Assembly (NCBI GenBank): GCA_016350165.1 | Contig: CP066225.1 | Location: forward strand, 3,286,001-3,350,000 | Direction: 5' to 3' | DNA from: Planctomycetota bacterium | Lineage (GTDB): Bacteria; Planctomycetota; Phycisphaerae; Phycisphaerales; Phycisphaeraceae | Length of the DNA: 64,000 nucleotides | In this document: one piece after another, positions 36,380 through 45,744 of the stretch | Position numbering within the stretch: position 1 is the stretch's first letter | Layout of the letters: each line of letters begins with the position of its first letter | Program-made: the position numbers and the translations under genes | The notes under the pieces: model-generated | Told to the model about the DNA's origin: nothing | Seen by the model: only the letters and a program-made list of their open reading frames with translations | The model's database searches: none

Positions 36380-37501
36380 ATGCGAACAATCGTGACCGGT
36401 CAGGTCGGCATGGACAAGCGTACTTACTTCGAAAATACAATTGAATTTGCAGCATCACAAGGCTCTGAAATTCAACTATTTAATGTTGGTGACATGATGT
36501 ACGCCGAAGGGCGTGATGTACCCAAAGGTCGTATTCTTGACTTGCCCCTTTCAAGATTGAATGCACTTCGTCGTTCAGCTTTCAAAGACATCATCATGCA
36601 ATCTCAAGGCAAGGAAAATATTCTTGTCAATACACACGCTACTTTCCGCTGGCGCCATGGATTGTTTTCAGCTTTCGACTTTGATCAGATCAAAGCACTT
36701 GAGATTGATACATTGTTCTGCTTGGTCGATAATATTGAAGTCGTTTATGACCGTCTTCATTCAGAGCACACGATTGACGCGACACTAAAAGATTTGATGG
36801 TGTGGCGTGAAGAAGAAATCATGGCGACTGAGTTGCTCGCACAAGCACTCGGCTTGGGTAACAAGTTCTATGTACTTTCACGTGGCCGCCATGAGAACAC
36901 GATTGAGACTTGTTACAAGATGATTTGCCGTCCTGAAATGCGTACGGTTTATCCATCATTCCCAATGACTCACGTTGTTGGCATGCCAGATGTATTGGCT
37001 GAGATTGATGCATTCCGTGCTGAATTAGCGAAACACTTTATTACGTTTGATCCAGGCGATGTTGATGAAAAACTACTACTAGATCAGGCAATTGCTGCTG
37101 CGAAAGATGGTCAGGATTTTATCGAAACACAAGCTCACTCATTCAGTGGCAGTCAAGAACCTGTTCGTGTTTCCGTAAAGCAAGTGCTTGATATCGCAGG
37201 CGATATTGATGGCCAAATCTATGCACGCGACTTTAAACTCATTGACCAAAGTGACATTATTGTCTCGCTTGTTCCCGAGTTGCCAGATGGCATGCCGGGT
37301 CTTTCAAGTGGAGTTGAGCGTGAACTCCAGCACGCTTTCGAGCATGGCAAAGAAGTGTATGTCGTGTGGAAGCCAACTGTGAAAACGCCAAGCCCATTCA
37401 TTACCGAAACCGCAACCAAAGTCTTCAAGACCACAGATGAAGCACTCAACTACTTTGAGGAAAAAGGTATGTTCGGGTCAACCAACCTGTTTGGTGTTTA
37501 A
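36380..37501 (+). CDS. adenylate-kinase-like protein with a nucleoside deoxyribosyltransferase-like C-terminus
   Basis: 373 aa, cytosolic. GGAG lies 8 bases before the ATG. The first 200 residues resemble small nucleoside/adenylate kinases: a strand and an atypical P-loop (VTGQVGMDKRTYFE instead of GxxxxGK[ST]), NILVNTHATFRWRHG (like the Walker B region) and LFCLVDNIEVVYDRL. The last 120 residues look like a nucleoside 2-deoxyribosyltransferase fold: IYARDFKLIDQSDIIVSLVPE, then SSGVERELQHAFEHGKEVYVVW, in which an acidic residue next to the helix is catalytic in that family. Such a pairing suggests nucleotide salvage or nucleotide signalling. Both assignments rest on motif shape and need fold searches. 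It has its own terminator. Confidence 0.5.
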   Translation: MRTIVTGQVGMDKRTYFENTIEFAASQGSEIQLFNVGDMMYAEGRDVPKGRILDLPLSRLNALRRSAFKDIIMQSQGKENILVNTHATFRWRHGLFSAFDFDQIKALEIDTLFCLVDNIEVVYDRLHSEHTIDATLKDLMVWREEEIMATELLAQALGLGNKFYVLSRGRHENTIETCYKMICRPEMRTVYPSFPMTHVVGMPDVLAEIDAFRAELAKHFITFDPGDVDEKLLLDQAIAAAKDGQDFIETQAHSFSGSQEPVRVSVKQVLDIAGDIDGQIYARDFKLIDQSDIIVSLVPELPDGMPGLSSGVERELQHAFEHGKEVYVVWKPTVKTPSPFITETATKVFKTTDEALNYFEEKGMFGSTNLFGV

Positions 37502-37540
37502 GCAAGCGGGTGCCCGGTCAGAGGTTATGAGATTTTTGCA

Positions 37541-37566
37541 AGCAGCTCACAGGAGCTGCTTTTTTT
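37541..37566 (+). terminator. terminator of the 36380 gene
   Basis: Perfect AGCAGCTC / GAGCTGCT stem with a 4-base loop and T6. Confidence 0.88.
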
Positions 37567-37694
37567 ATGCGCACGTCAATCACTAGTAGCATGATTAAGT
37601 AAAAGGGTGATTGATTGATTTGTGCTATGATGTAGACAAATTACGATGGTTGCTTGTTATTGATTTCGCAGTGCTTTTATAGGCAGAGTTGAAA

Positions 37695-39860
37695 ATGGGA
37701 AATTTAAACTTGAGATGTATGAAGATTAGCTGTGTAGTAACTGCGATGATGTATGGTTCTGTGGTGAGTTCAGATATTAGCTGGGCTGAAAATGCAGATG
37801 ATAAAACGCAAATTTGTGAGGTTGTCATGGTTGATCAGGCAAAAGAAGTGCTCGACGCAAAGCAGCGTGAACTATTACGCAATCAGCTTATGGAAGTTGA
37901 TCGATTGACAGATAGTATTGCCTCACGTGCGAAACAATATGTTGCTGAAATAAAACCAGATGGCCATTTCGAGGACATTGATTACAACAGCAAACAGCGA
38001 TCAAGTTGGTTGGCAGCCAAACATGCTTTACGTTTGGTTGATATGGCAAAGTATTTTAAACAAGGTTTTGCTGACCATGAAGATTCTGTTGAGCGTGCAG
38101 CATGTCTTGATGCAATTCATCGTGGGCTGGGGTATTGGCTAAAACATGATTTTCAATCTTTAAATTGGTGGCATAATGAGATTTATCTTCCTCGTCAGTT
38201 AGGCACTTTGCTCATGTGGGTTGGCGATGAGTTTTCACAGCAAGAACTTGAAGGCATTCTCAAAATCTCACGTCGTGCAAAGATCGGTATGACAGGCCAA
38301 AACACTGTGATGCTTGCAGAAAACGTCTTTTATCGTGGTGTTTGGGAGGCAGATGCGGCACTTGTTAACAAGGCACTTGATGCGATTTTTAGTGAAATCC
38401 GTATATGCAATGAAATGAATCAGGAAGGGCTTCAAGTTGATTGGAGTTATCACCAGCACGGCTCTCAACAGCAATTCGGTAACTATGGACTCGCATATCT
38501 CAATTCAATGATGATGTGGGGTAATCGTCTCGAAGGAACAGTTTACGAACTGAATGATGAGCAATTAGCGATATTAAGGCCGTTTGTACTCAATGGAATT
38601 GGTGATGTCGCATACCGTGGCTATTTTGATATTAACTCTTGCAACAGACAACTTGCAAAAGGGGCGCAGCTTAAAAAAGCTAGAGCGTTAGTACGTGGCG
38701 TGAAGTCTATGTATAAATTAGACTCATCATATGCAAAAGATTATGACGTAATTATCAAAAGCAATGACCGTGGTAATTTAGATTTATCCGTTGAAAAAGT
38801 AGGGCAAAATTTCTTCTATCGATCGGATTATCTCGTCCATAGAGGACAGGGGTACATGTACTCAGTTAAGATGTGCTCGACGCGCGTTCGTGGTAGCGAA
38901 GCAATGAATGGTGACAATATGTCCGGCTATCATCTCGGTGACGGCGTTGCATGTCTTTACGAAGAAGGCAGTGAATACGAAGATATTTATGCGGTATGGG
39001 ATTGGCGCAAGCTACCGGGTATCACTGTTGTTCAAAAAAATGAGCCGATGATTGAGTTACCTTGGGATGGGTACACAAACGGCGACAGCTTTGTTGGTGG
39101 AGTCAGTGATAATCAAGTCGGCGTGATCACGATGAAATATGATCGTGATGATCTGACACTGAACAAAAGTTATTTCACATTAGCCGATCGAATTGTCTGC
39201 ATCGGATCAGATATTCAGTTCAAAGGCACACTCAAAGATGATCATAATATTTTTACATCCATCGAGTTCCGTAACGCTGATGCTAATGATGATGCTTACA
39301 CCAAACAGTTAACTGCTGATGCTCAACTTTTTGGGCACAATAAGACTGGTTACCTTGTACTCGAACAGGATGCAGAGGGTGGTGTTATGACAGCGAATGG
39401 TAGCTGGGATCGTGTTCGCAGTTTCGATTCGAAAGATCCTGTTTCCCAATCAACTTTCCAGCTTGGCATTGATCACGCAAATCAGACCGAAGTTGATCGA
39501 TACCAATACGTTATTTGGCCTCGACTTTCTGAAACCGGTCAATATGGCATGGATAACGTTCAGGATTTAGCATCCAATTGGCGATCCCAGCTGATCAATA
39601 CCAACTTTGCCCATGCATTATTAGCGGAGCAAGGCCAAACGTTAATGGCTGTTTTATACAAACCGCAGCAGATTAAGCTCGGAATTTGGCAGCTCAAAGT
39701 TGATCAGCCCTGCGTTGTAATGATCCGTGCAGGCAAGCTCTGGATTGCTGATCCGGACCAAACGCTCGAAGCGATTAATGTCGAAATTAATGGAAAACAA
39801 TACCAAATCTCATTGCCACAAGATGTCTATGCAGGCAAGACGATTTCGGTTGATCTATAA
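37695..39860 (+). CDS. polysaccharide lyase family 8 enzyme (hyaluronate/chondroitin/xanthan lyase type)
   Basis: About 721 aa, probably secreted (hydrophobic segment at about 10-25, ending SDISWA). ATG at 37695 was preferred to the TTG at 37689; MKISCVV at 37719 is another option. PL8 landmarks are clear: the NWW motif in LNWWHNEI (Asn at about 157), then DWSYHQHGSQQQFGNYG (His at about 253 and Tyr at about 264, the catalytic pair), YLVHRGQGYMYSVKMCSTRVRG, NGDNMSGYHLGDG and DWRKLPGITV. The order is alpha toroid first, then beta sandwich domains. PL8 enzymes cleave hyaluronan, chondroitin or xanthan by beta-elimination. The substrate here is unknown. The usual DGSF before the His reads DWSY. 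Confidence 0.88.
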   Translation: MGNLNLRCMKISCVVTAMMYGSVVSSDISWAENADDKTQICEVVMVDQAKEVLDAKQRELLRNQLMEVDRLTDSIASRAKQYVAEIKPDGHFEDIDYNSKQRSSWLAAKHALRLVDMAKYFKQGFADHEDSVERAACLDAIHRGLGYWLKHDFQSLNWWHNEIYLPRQLGTLLMWVGDEFSQQELEGILKISRRAKIGMTGQNTVMLAENVFYRGVWEADAALVNKALDAIFSEIRICNEMNQEGLQVDWSYHQHGSQQQFGNYGLAYLNSMMMWGNRLEGTVYELNDEQLAILRPFVLNGIGDVAYRGYFDINSCNRQLAKGAQLKKARALVRGVKSMYKLDSSYAKDYDVIIKSNDRGNLDLSVEKVGQNFFYRSDYLVHRGQGYMYSVKMCSTRVRGSEAMNGDNMSGYHLGDGVACLYEEGSEYEDIYAVWDWRKLPGITVVQKNEPMIELPWDGYTNGDSFVGGVSDNQVGVITMKYDRDDLTLNKSYFTLADRIVCIGSDIQFKGTLKDDHNIFTSIEFRNADANDDAYTKQLTADAQLFGHNKTGYLVLEQDAEGGVMTANGSWDRVRSFDSKDPVSQSTFQLGIDHANQTEVDRYQYVIWPRLSETGQYGMDNVQDLASNWRSQLINTNFAHALLAEQGQTLMAVLYKPQQIKLGIWQLKVDQPCVVMIRAGKLWIADPDQTLEAINVEINGKQYQISLPQDVYAGKTISVDL

Positions 39861-40282
39861 ATAAGAGACAAATCAGTCAAATAATTCTTCACATCTGCTC
39901 CAATTATTGGCAGAATATATCTAGAAACATGTCAGTGGGTTAACGAACCATGATGTTCGTACCTATCGTGCTTGCTTGCAGAAAAGGTAGGGGCGGGCAG
40001 ATGGAGTGCGTCTCAGTTGCAGGTGAATCGAAACTGGGGCCTTGGATTTGGGACTCGAGGGCTGCAGCGGCACGATGGCTTTTCATTTCCGGGTTGAGTT
40101 TTCGCAGTTAGTTAAATGCGATTTTGGTTTTTCCCATGGGAGAGGGGTGTTGTACATTTCATTTGGGTTTGAGTTGTAATGAATTTGTGCGTCGTTCGTT
40201 TGTCTTCAAGACCACGCACTGGGCGGGATAGATCGTTCGATCTTTTAGTTTGTGTTATTTAGTTACATCTCTGGAGAGTATG
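39861..40282. other. intergenic region
   Basis: About 420 bases, G-rich on the plus strand. No terminator-like hairpin follows the PL8 gene. I see no repeat-family copy or RNA gene here. Confidence 0.35.
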
Positions 40283-40966
40283 ATGGGCAAACTGCAATGG
40301 TTACAAAAGATTTGGGCAGCAGGTGGTGTTGCTGAAGCTTCAAAGTCAGACATGGAAACCTTCACGCATGACAAAGTCAAAGCGATGGGGAAATTGCTTG
40401 GGCACCGACACGAGTTTGTCTTCAAAGACATTCTCAAAGATGGCAAGTTGGAAGTCAGGGAGTATCAAGGTAAATTGCCCGGCACCGCAATGGCGACATG
40501 TCAACTCATTGGCCCCGATGGTGAAGGCCCCAAGCCCAATAAGCTAGGCACCTATGAACTCGTCATGTTCACGAAGGTCAAACGACCCGAAGGTTTCGTT
40601 GTCAGATACAACGCCAACGATGTCACCGAGTTCGATAGAGCTTACTTCAAGCTCTATCTCGTGCTTAGAGATATCATGGATAAAGTAGGCAAGATCGCGA
40701 TGGAGGATGTAATCGAACCCAAAGACGCTTTGGATGTCACATGTGAAGTGACAGGCCGCACTTATCACTGTGTATTCGATGAATTGAAATTCAAACGAAA
40801 TCACTTCGAATTTGAAGGTGAAGATCACGGCCTCCTTCTCTGTGTACTTGTTTTTGAGAGCGAATACCTCTACGCTAAAAACAACGGCGTGCGCGCACTC
40901 ATGAACGAATTCAAAAAAGCAGAAATCTATCCATACTCAAATCTCAAACGAAAACCGTTGATGTAA
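40283..40966 (+). CDS. conserved-looking protein, possibly suppressor-of-fused-like
   Basis: 227 aa, cytosolic. ATG at 40283 has GGAGAG 6 bases upstream; ATG 40280 and TTG 40250 are in frame. The first 45 residues are helical. The rest is mixed alpha/beta: EVREYQGKLPGTAMATCQLIG, TYELVMFTKV, and near the end DHGLLLCVLVFESEYLYAKNNGVRALM. The TYELVMFT segment and overall size recall bacterial suppressor-of-fused (SUFU) domain proteins, which sit in immunity and toxin-related loci, but the match is weak. It has its own terminator and no clear partner. Confidence 0.45.
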   Translation: MGKLQWLQKIWAAGGVAEASKSDMETFTHDKVKAMGKLLGHRHEFVFKDILKDGKLEVREYQGKLPGTAMATCQLIGPDGEGPKPNKLGTYELVMFTKVKRPEGFVVRYNANDVTEFDRAYFKLYLVLRDIMDKVGKIAMEDVIEPKDALDVTCEVTGRTYHCVFDELKFKRNHFEFEGEDHGLLLCVLVFESEYLYAKNNGVRALMNEFKKAEIYPYSNLKRKPLM

Positions 40967-40995
40967 AACTAAACATTCATGCATGGAAGTAATAC

Positions 40996-41022
40996 AAACG
41001 CTGTGTTTAAACGCAGCGTTTT
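40996..41022 (+). terminator. terminator of the 40283 gene
   Basis: AAACGCTG, 10-base loop, CAGCGTTTT. The T run is short. Confidence 0.7.
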
Positions 41023-41087
41023 ATATTGTTATGAAATTGAGATATGATTGATCAATAAATACAAAACCTGCAGTTTAGGCCGCTTAT

Positions 41088-41627
41088 ATGAAAGTTATCA
41101 AACATCACAAATATCCAAGCCAATCGATTATTTCTCAAAATATGATTGGCAATATTCACTACATGGATTCATTCAGTATCCAAATCCCCAAAGCAGAATC
41201 AGTCTCCGTTGACTACTTGAACGCATTGATATTCTCATCTGTGCCGCAATGGATTCGCGTGTTGATGGCAATACGTAATTGCCTAGTTAAACCCTTCGGA
41301 TTAGAAACAGGTAACATCCCACTGCCAAAAGAAGTAGACCCATCTATCCGCTTTGTCGAAGGGGAGAGCCCCATTTTCTTTACCGTTCTGTTACGCAATG
41401 AAAATGAAATCGTGATGGCTGAAAAAGACAAGCATCTCAACTTTCGTGCTTCAACACTGAAAGTCAAAAACACCGATGGCAGCGTGACACTTTATCTGAC
41501 CACAATCGTCCACTTTAATAACATCTGGGGACGGCTATATTTCTTGCCAGTAAAACCGTTCCATAAACTAATCATCAAAAGCATCCTAAAACGATTGCCC
41601 GTCACACTGGATAAAATAAAACGCTGA
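41088..41627 (+). CDS. DUF2867 family protein
   Basis: 179 aa. The pattern fits DUF2867: YMDSFSIQIPKAESVSVDYLNALIFSSVPQWIRVLMAIRN, then FGLETG, a strand with SPIFFTVLLRNENEIVMAEKDKHLNFRAS, and near the end NIWGRLYFLPVKPFHKLIIKSIL. The family is related by fold to START-like/lipid-binding proteins and is of unknown function. The stop codon lies inside the arm of a hairpin (41619-41645). Confidence 0.7.
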   Translation: MKVIKHHKYPSQSIISQNMIGNIHYMDSFSIQIPKAESVSVDYLNALIFSSVPQWIRVLMAIRNCLVKPFGLETGNIPLPKEVDPSIRFVEGESPIFFTVLLRNENEIVMAEKDKHLNFRASTLKVKNTDGSVTLYLTTIVHFNNIWGRLYFLPVKPFHKLIIKSILKRLPVTLDKIKR

Positions 41628-41645
41628 GCATCAAGCTCAGCGTTT
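41619..41645 (+). terminator. hairpin overlapping the DUF2867 stop codon
   Basis: AAACGCTGAGC / GCTCAGCGTTT, 11-bp perfect stem, 5-base loop. It includes the TGA stop. The T run after it is only three bases; it may serve both converging genes. Confidence 0.6.
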
Positions 41646-41678
41646 AGAAGATCGATCAATAATCATTCGTCATTATGG

Positions 41679-43064
41679 TTATGCAGACTCACCAAGATTT
41701 AGCAGCAATCTCGAAAGCGTCTTAATCCCAAGCATATGCCGATCAAGCCCAAAGTGCTCATTCGGCGAATGGATCGCATCAGTTTCAAGACCGAATCCAA
41801 TCAGTAGTGAATCGAGTCCCAGTACCCTTTTGAAATCCGCAACAATCGGTATCGTCGCACCTTCACGAACAAGTGCAGGTTTCTTGCCCGCAACCTGTTC
41901 TATTGCCTGAATAGCTGGCTTCATAAAAGGTGAATCCAAAGGTGTTGCCGTCGGATAAGCCACACCATGATTTTCAAGTTTCCAAGAGAGGTCTGCAATT
42001 GGCTGGTCATTCAACCAATCCGTAAATAGCTTAGCTGTACGAACCGGGTCCATCGATGAAGGTATACGGAATGACACTTTTGCCCCTGCAAATGAAGGAA
42101 TAACCGTCTTTGCACCTTTACCCATATACCCACCATAAAGACCGTTGATATCACACGATGGCCGCCCCCATCGCCTTTCAAGCGTCGTATAACGATGTTC
42201 CCCATAAGGCTTCGCATCAACATCACCTAAAAATTCATTTTCATCAAACGATAAACGATCCCATGATGATTTCTCTTCATCTGTAATTGGATCAACTTCA
42301 TCGTAGAAGCCCGGAATATTGATCTTGTTCTTATCGTCGAATAGGTTCCCCAGCACGCGCGTCAGTATATTACAAGGGTTCGCAAGTGTGCCACCAAACA
42401 CGCCAGAGTGTAAATCACGTGAAGGCCCATGCAACTGAATATCAAAATACAACAAACCTCTTAGCGCATATGTAATAGCGGGCGTTGTTGCATTCCACAT
42501 AGACGTATCGCAAACAACACAGATATCAGCATCCAACTTATCCGCATTGTCCTTAATAAACTTCGGCAAGTGTTCCGATCCACATTCTTCTTCACCTTCA
42601 ATCAACAACGTCACATGACAAGGCAACTTCCCATCCGCACTCGTTTCTTGCAACGCTCTTAATGCTTCAAGAAAACACGTCACTTGCCCTTTATCATCAC
42701 ACGCACCGCGTGCATAAATCTTTCCATCACGTACCGTCGGCTGAAACGCTGGCGTATCCCACAAATCCTCAGGATCAGGTGGCTGCACATCATAGTGCCC
42801 ATAAAACAAAACTCGTGGCGCATCAGGATTCGACACATGCTCATCTGTCGTTGCTGCATACACAACCGGATGGCCCGGCGTCTCCAATGCCTCGGCCGGA
42901 ATCTTTAAATCATTCTGGATCAACTCAACAAGAAAGTCAGCACAGATTCGTACATCATTCTTGTAATGTGGGTCCGTCGATACCGATGGAATCGAAAGCA
43001 ATTCAATCAAGCGATCTACTGCCGCTTCATGATTCTGCTCAATATATTGATTTAATTCTGCCAT
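41679..43064 (-). CDS. M20-family metallopeptidase (dipeptidase)
   Basis: 461 aa, a full-length M20 enzyme. Two-zinc site residues are visible: YGHYDVQPP (His and Asp), GACDDKGQ (bridging Asp), EGEEECGS (catalytic Glu and ligand Glu), CDTSM (Asp) and the C-terminal SPNEHF (His). The lid/dimerisation domain starts with LRGLLYFDIQLHGPSRDLHSGVFGG. This order matches the carnosinase-like/ArgE-DapE group annotated as dipeptidases. It hydrolyses peptides in the cytosol; exact substrate unknown. GAG lies before the ATG. It is convergent with the DUF2867 gene, sharing the hairpin at 41619-41645. Confidence 0.9.
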   Translation of the reverse strand: MAELNQYIEQNHEAAVDRLIELLSIPSVSTDPHYKNDVRICADFLVELIQNDLKIPAEALETPGHPVVYAATTDEHVSNPDAPRVLFYGHYDVQPPDPEDLWDTPAFQPTVRDGKIYARGACDDKGQVTCFLEALRALQETSADGKLPCHVTLLIEGEEECGSEHLPKFIKDNADKLDADICVVCDTSMWNATTPAITYALRGLLYFDIQLHGPSRDLHSGVFGGTLANPCNILTRVLGNLFDDKNKINIPGFYDEVDPITDEEKSSWDRLSFDENEFLGDVDAKPYGEHRYTTLERRWGRPSCDINGLYGGYMGKGAKTVIPSFAGAKVSFRIPSSMDPVRTAKLFTDWLNDQPIADLSWKLENHGVAYPTATPLDSPFMKPAIQAIEQVAGKKPALVREGATIPIVADFKRVLGLDSLLIGFGLETDAIHSPNEHFGLDRHMLGIKTLSRLLLNLGESA

Positions 43065-43317
43065 GATCTCAGGTCGCTTCTTCTGGTGGTTTACTGTCTG
43101 GTTTATCGAGGATTATTTACCTCATCCCCGCTGCGTGGCAGGAATGTATGGAAATCATCGACAGTGTAGGGGTTTGTCTGTGAATAAATCTTCAGCTGAA
43201 TAGATCTAAATGACATAAAAAGCCCTATAAAACGCCAATGTTTGCCAAATTTCTTAGCTTCGAGACAATACACGTGCTGTATTTATATTTTGGGGCAGGT
43301 ACAAGGATCACTCAACC

Positions 43318-44289
43318 ATGGATCAACTTGCGAAATACGAACGAATGATGCGCCGGCTATCAGCCTCCATGCTGAAAAAATACGAAGGCGATGATCTGCT
43401 CAACGACGGTAACCTCCCTTGGGAAAACCCAGGCGTTGGTATCGGTGCACCCGCTGGACGTATGCTCGTCAACGACAAGATCGCAAAGAAAGACATCCAA
43501 GGTTGGCTCGCTGGTCTCAAAGTCCTTGCCTCAGTCACTGAAGATTCACAGCTCTATGGCAAGTGTTCCCGCTTTGACGACACACTCGGCTTCACACGCC
43601 CTTGTTACCACCCAATGCTCGTTCACCTCCACTGGGCTGCCATGCAAAAACAATGGGAAAAACTTTCCGATGAGCAGCGTGAGCAAGGCAATGAACTCGC
43701 CGAAACGGCTACTAAAGCCTTCATTTGGCTCGCAGGCTACGTCGACCCAAACAAACCCATCCCAAACACTGAAGTTGAACTTGTACTCATGGGAGCTGCA
43801 TGCCTCAATTGGCTTCGTGATAAGCGAGCAATCGATGTCTTTGGCGATGCAATCTCTTCCTTCACCAACGGCTCCTGTGGCGACGTTGTTGATATCCTCG
43901 TAACACGCATCATCAGCCAAATGGGTGACGACGGTGAAATGCGACCTTTCGACGCTGACTCGGGTGATCTTCTCGATGCATGGTGGTACCGTGAGCTCGT
44001 CAGTTTGCACGGCCTCACCTCACTTTCCGTACAAACCGACCGCATCGATTGGACCTATTGCTGCAAGCGTGTCGCTGATCATCACCTCCGCAACACCCAA
44101 CCTGATCACACCACCGCTCAACCTTGGGGTGTCGCAACCTACGCCTCCGACCCAAACCTCTTCACCTTTGCTGACCAGCAACTTCATGATTGCGAAGCCA
44201 ATTGGCATCTAACGCGAGGTGGTAGTGGTGTAGTAGCAGCCTTAGTCCTTGCAGATGCAGCATTTGCAGCATCGCAAATGCTCCGCTAA
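43318..44289 (+). CDS. unrecognised conserved-looking protein
   Basis: 323 aa, no signal peptide or membrane helix. Helix-rich with regularly spaced Trp/Leu: GWLAGLKVLASVTEDSQLYGKCSRFDDTLGFTRPCYHPMLVHLHWAAM, then AWWYRELVSLHGLTSLSV, and a C-terminal LFTFADQQLHDCEANWHLTRGGSGVVAALVLADAA. The Trp-rich helical pairs recall an alpha/alpha barrel, but I recognise no family and no catalytic motif. The base use (C-ending codons) matches its neighbours, so it is not obviously foreign. No terminator was seen after it, so it may be read through into the PEP-CTERM gene 245 bases on. Confidence 0.6.
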   Translation: MDQLAKYERMMRRLSASMLKKYEGDDLLNDGNLPWENPGVGIGAPAGRMLVNDKIAKKDIQGWLAGLKVLASVTEDSQLYGKCSRFDDTLGFTRPCYHPMLVHLHWAAMQKQWEKLSDEQREQGNELAETATKAFIWLAGYVDPNKPIPNTEVELVLMGAACLNWLRDKRAIDVFGDAISSFTNGSCGDVVDILVTRIISQMGDDGEMRPFDADSGDLLDAWWYRELVSLHGLTSLSVQTDRIDWTYCCKRVADHHLRNTQPDHTTAQPWGVATYASDPNLFTFADQQLHDCEANWHLTRGGSGVVAALVLADAAFAASQMLR

Positions 44290-44534
44290 CACCATCAAAA
44301 ATCTTTGCCTGCTTATAAACAGCTCCACGCTGTTCGTTATCTATATGCCTGTTTGCATATCGACAACAAAATCTCTGGACCAACTTTCGCAAACAAACCG
44401 ACATTTATCCTTGATTTACACATCAAAATGTTACAATGAGGACTTCAAAGATCCGATATTAAACCTGAAAAGGTTCGGTTCGGACCGGATTTGGAGAAAC
44501 GCAAACTATTTTCAGGATGGAACGGAGCGAGGAT

Positions 44535-45512
44535 ATGAACAATTGGCATAAGTCGATCGCTGCAGGTCTATGTCTATCTGCAAGCACACTTTTTACTTCA
44601 GCAACAGCATCAGCAAACATTGATATCGTTTTTGATTACACATTCGATACGCTCGGCTTCTTTGATCTGGGCACAACTTTCGCCGACGGCTCAACTGGTG
44701 CCGAACGCAGAGCTCGTCTCGAAGAAGCTGCTTCATACTACGAGAACGTTTTCCAAGACACGCTCGCTCCAATCACCGGCGGCACTTGGAACGCAGAATT
44801 CTCACACCCCGGTACGGGCTCAATCACCACGGTTTCTAATCCAATCGTGGGTCAAGACCAAGTACTCATTTACGCTGGCGGCCGAAACTTCAGTGGCAGT
44901 ACATTAGGTCGTGGTGGCTCCGGTGGGTTCCCGCCGACAGGCGGCACAGCGAGCTTCTTAGACGCTCTCGTTAGCCGTGGTGAATTTGCTTTTGATACTG
45001 CTCCTGCCGCTCAAACCGACTTCGCCTCATGGGGTGGATCACTCACTTTCGACACACAGATCACAAATGGTGCAAGTAACTACAACTGGTTCTGGGGTGA
45101 CGCTAATGCTGAAGTGCCCGCACAAGTCGACAACGGCCCATCAGTCGTCTATGACTTCCTCTCAGTCGCTATTCACGAAATAGGTCACGTACTTGGCTTC
45201 GGTGGTGCAAACTCTTGGGATAACCTCATCACAAACAATGAATTCTTCGGCACCGCTTCAATGGGTGTCTTCGGCGGGCCCGTCCCAATCGACGCTGCCA
45301 GCCAAGCTCACTGGGAAGCAGATATCCTCGGCGACTCAACCGCAATGGACCCAAGCCTCAGCAACAACAGCCGTGCATTGCTTTCAATGCTCGACTACGC
45401 AGGCTTCGACGACATCGGCTGGGAAGTCGATTACGCAGCCATCCCTGAGCCAGCATCACTCGCGCTGCTCGCTCTCGGCTCGCTCACCATGCTTCGCCGT
45501 AAGCGTGCATAA
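44535..45512 (+). CDS. PEP-CTERM-anchored metalloprotease-like protein
   Basis: 325 aa, secreted. ATG at 44535 has GGAGCGAGG upstream and begins the signal peptide (NNWHKSIAAGLCLSASTLFTSATASA); ATG at 44517 is an alternative. The metalloprotease site is AIHEIGHVLGFGG (His about 214, Glu 215, His 218). The third ligand expected in metzincins (HExxHxxGxxH/D) is Gly here. That pattern fits the PEP-CTERM-associated metalloprotease group I know as NF038122, whose third ligand is further away. The C-terminus is a PEP-CTERM signal: PEPASLALLALGSLTMLRRKRA. It is likely exported and anchored by an exosortase not present in the window. Own terminator follows. Confidence 0.82.
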   Translation: MNNWHKSIAAGLCLSASTLFTSATASANIDIVFDYTFDTLGFFDLGTTFADGSTGAERRARLEEAASYYENVFQDTLAPITGGTWNAEFSHPGTGSITTVSNPIVGQDQVLIYAGGRNFSGSTLGRGGSGGFPPTGGTASFLDALVSRGEFAFDTAPAAQTDFASWGGSLTFDTQITNGASNYNWFWGDANAEVPAQVDNGPSVVYDFLSVAIHEIGHVLGFGGANSWDNLITNNEFFGTASMGVFGGPVPIDAASQAHWEADILGDSTAMDPSLSNNSRALLSMLDYAGFDDIGWEVDYAAIPEPASLALLALGSLTMLRRKRA

Positions 45513-45542
45513 ATCTCAACTCCCCCCAAATTGAATAATCAG

Positions 45543-45573
45543 AACCGAGAGCATCTTGTCTCTCGGTTTTTTT
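45543..45573 (+). terminator. terminator of the PEP-CTERM metalloprotease gene
   Basis: AACCGAGAG, 8-base loop, CTCTCGGTT and a T run. Confidence 0.9.
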
Positions 45574-45744
45574 ATTTCTACCCCAAAACACCTCCCAGAT
45601 TTAATGTAACCTATTGTCACGACAAGGATAACTGTGTGAACTCAACGACATGCCTCCCGTGACAGGCTTGCGAAAGAGCAGGGGGAATGAGATCATGCAA
45701 CTCAACCAATGTGTATGTAGATTACAGATGAGGGAAGAACAAGG

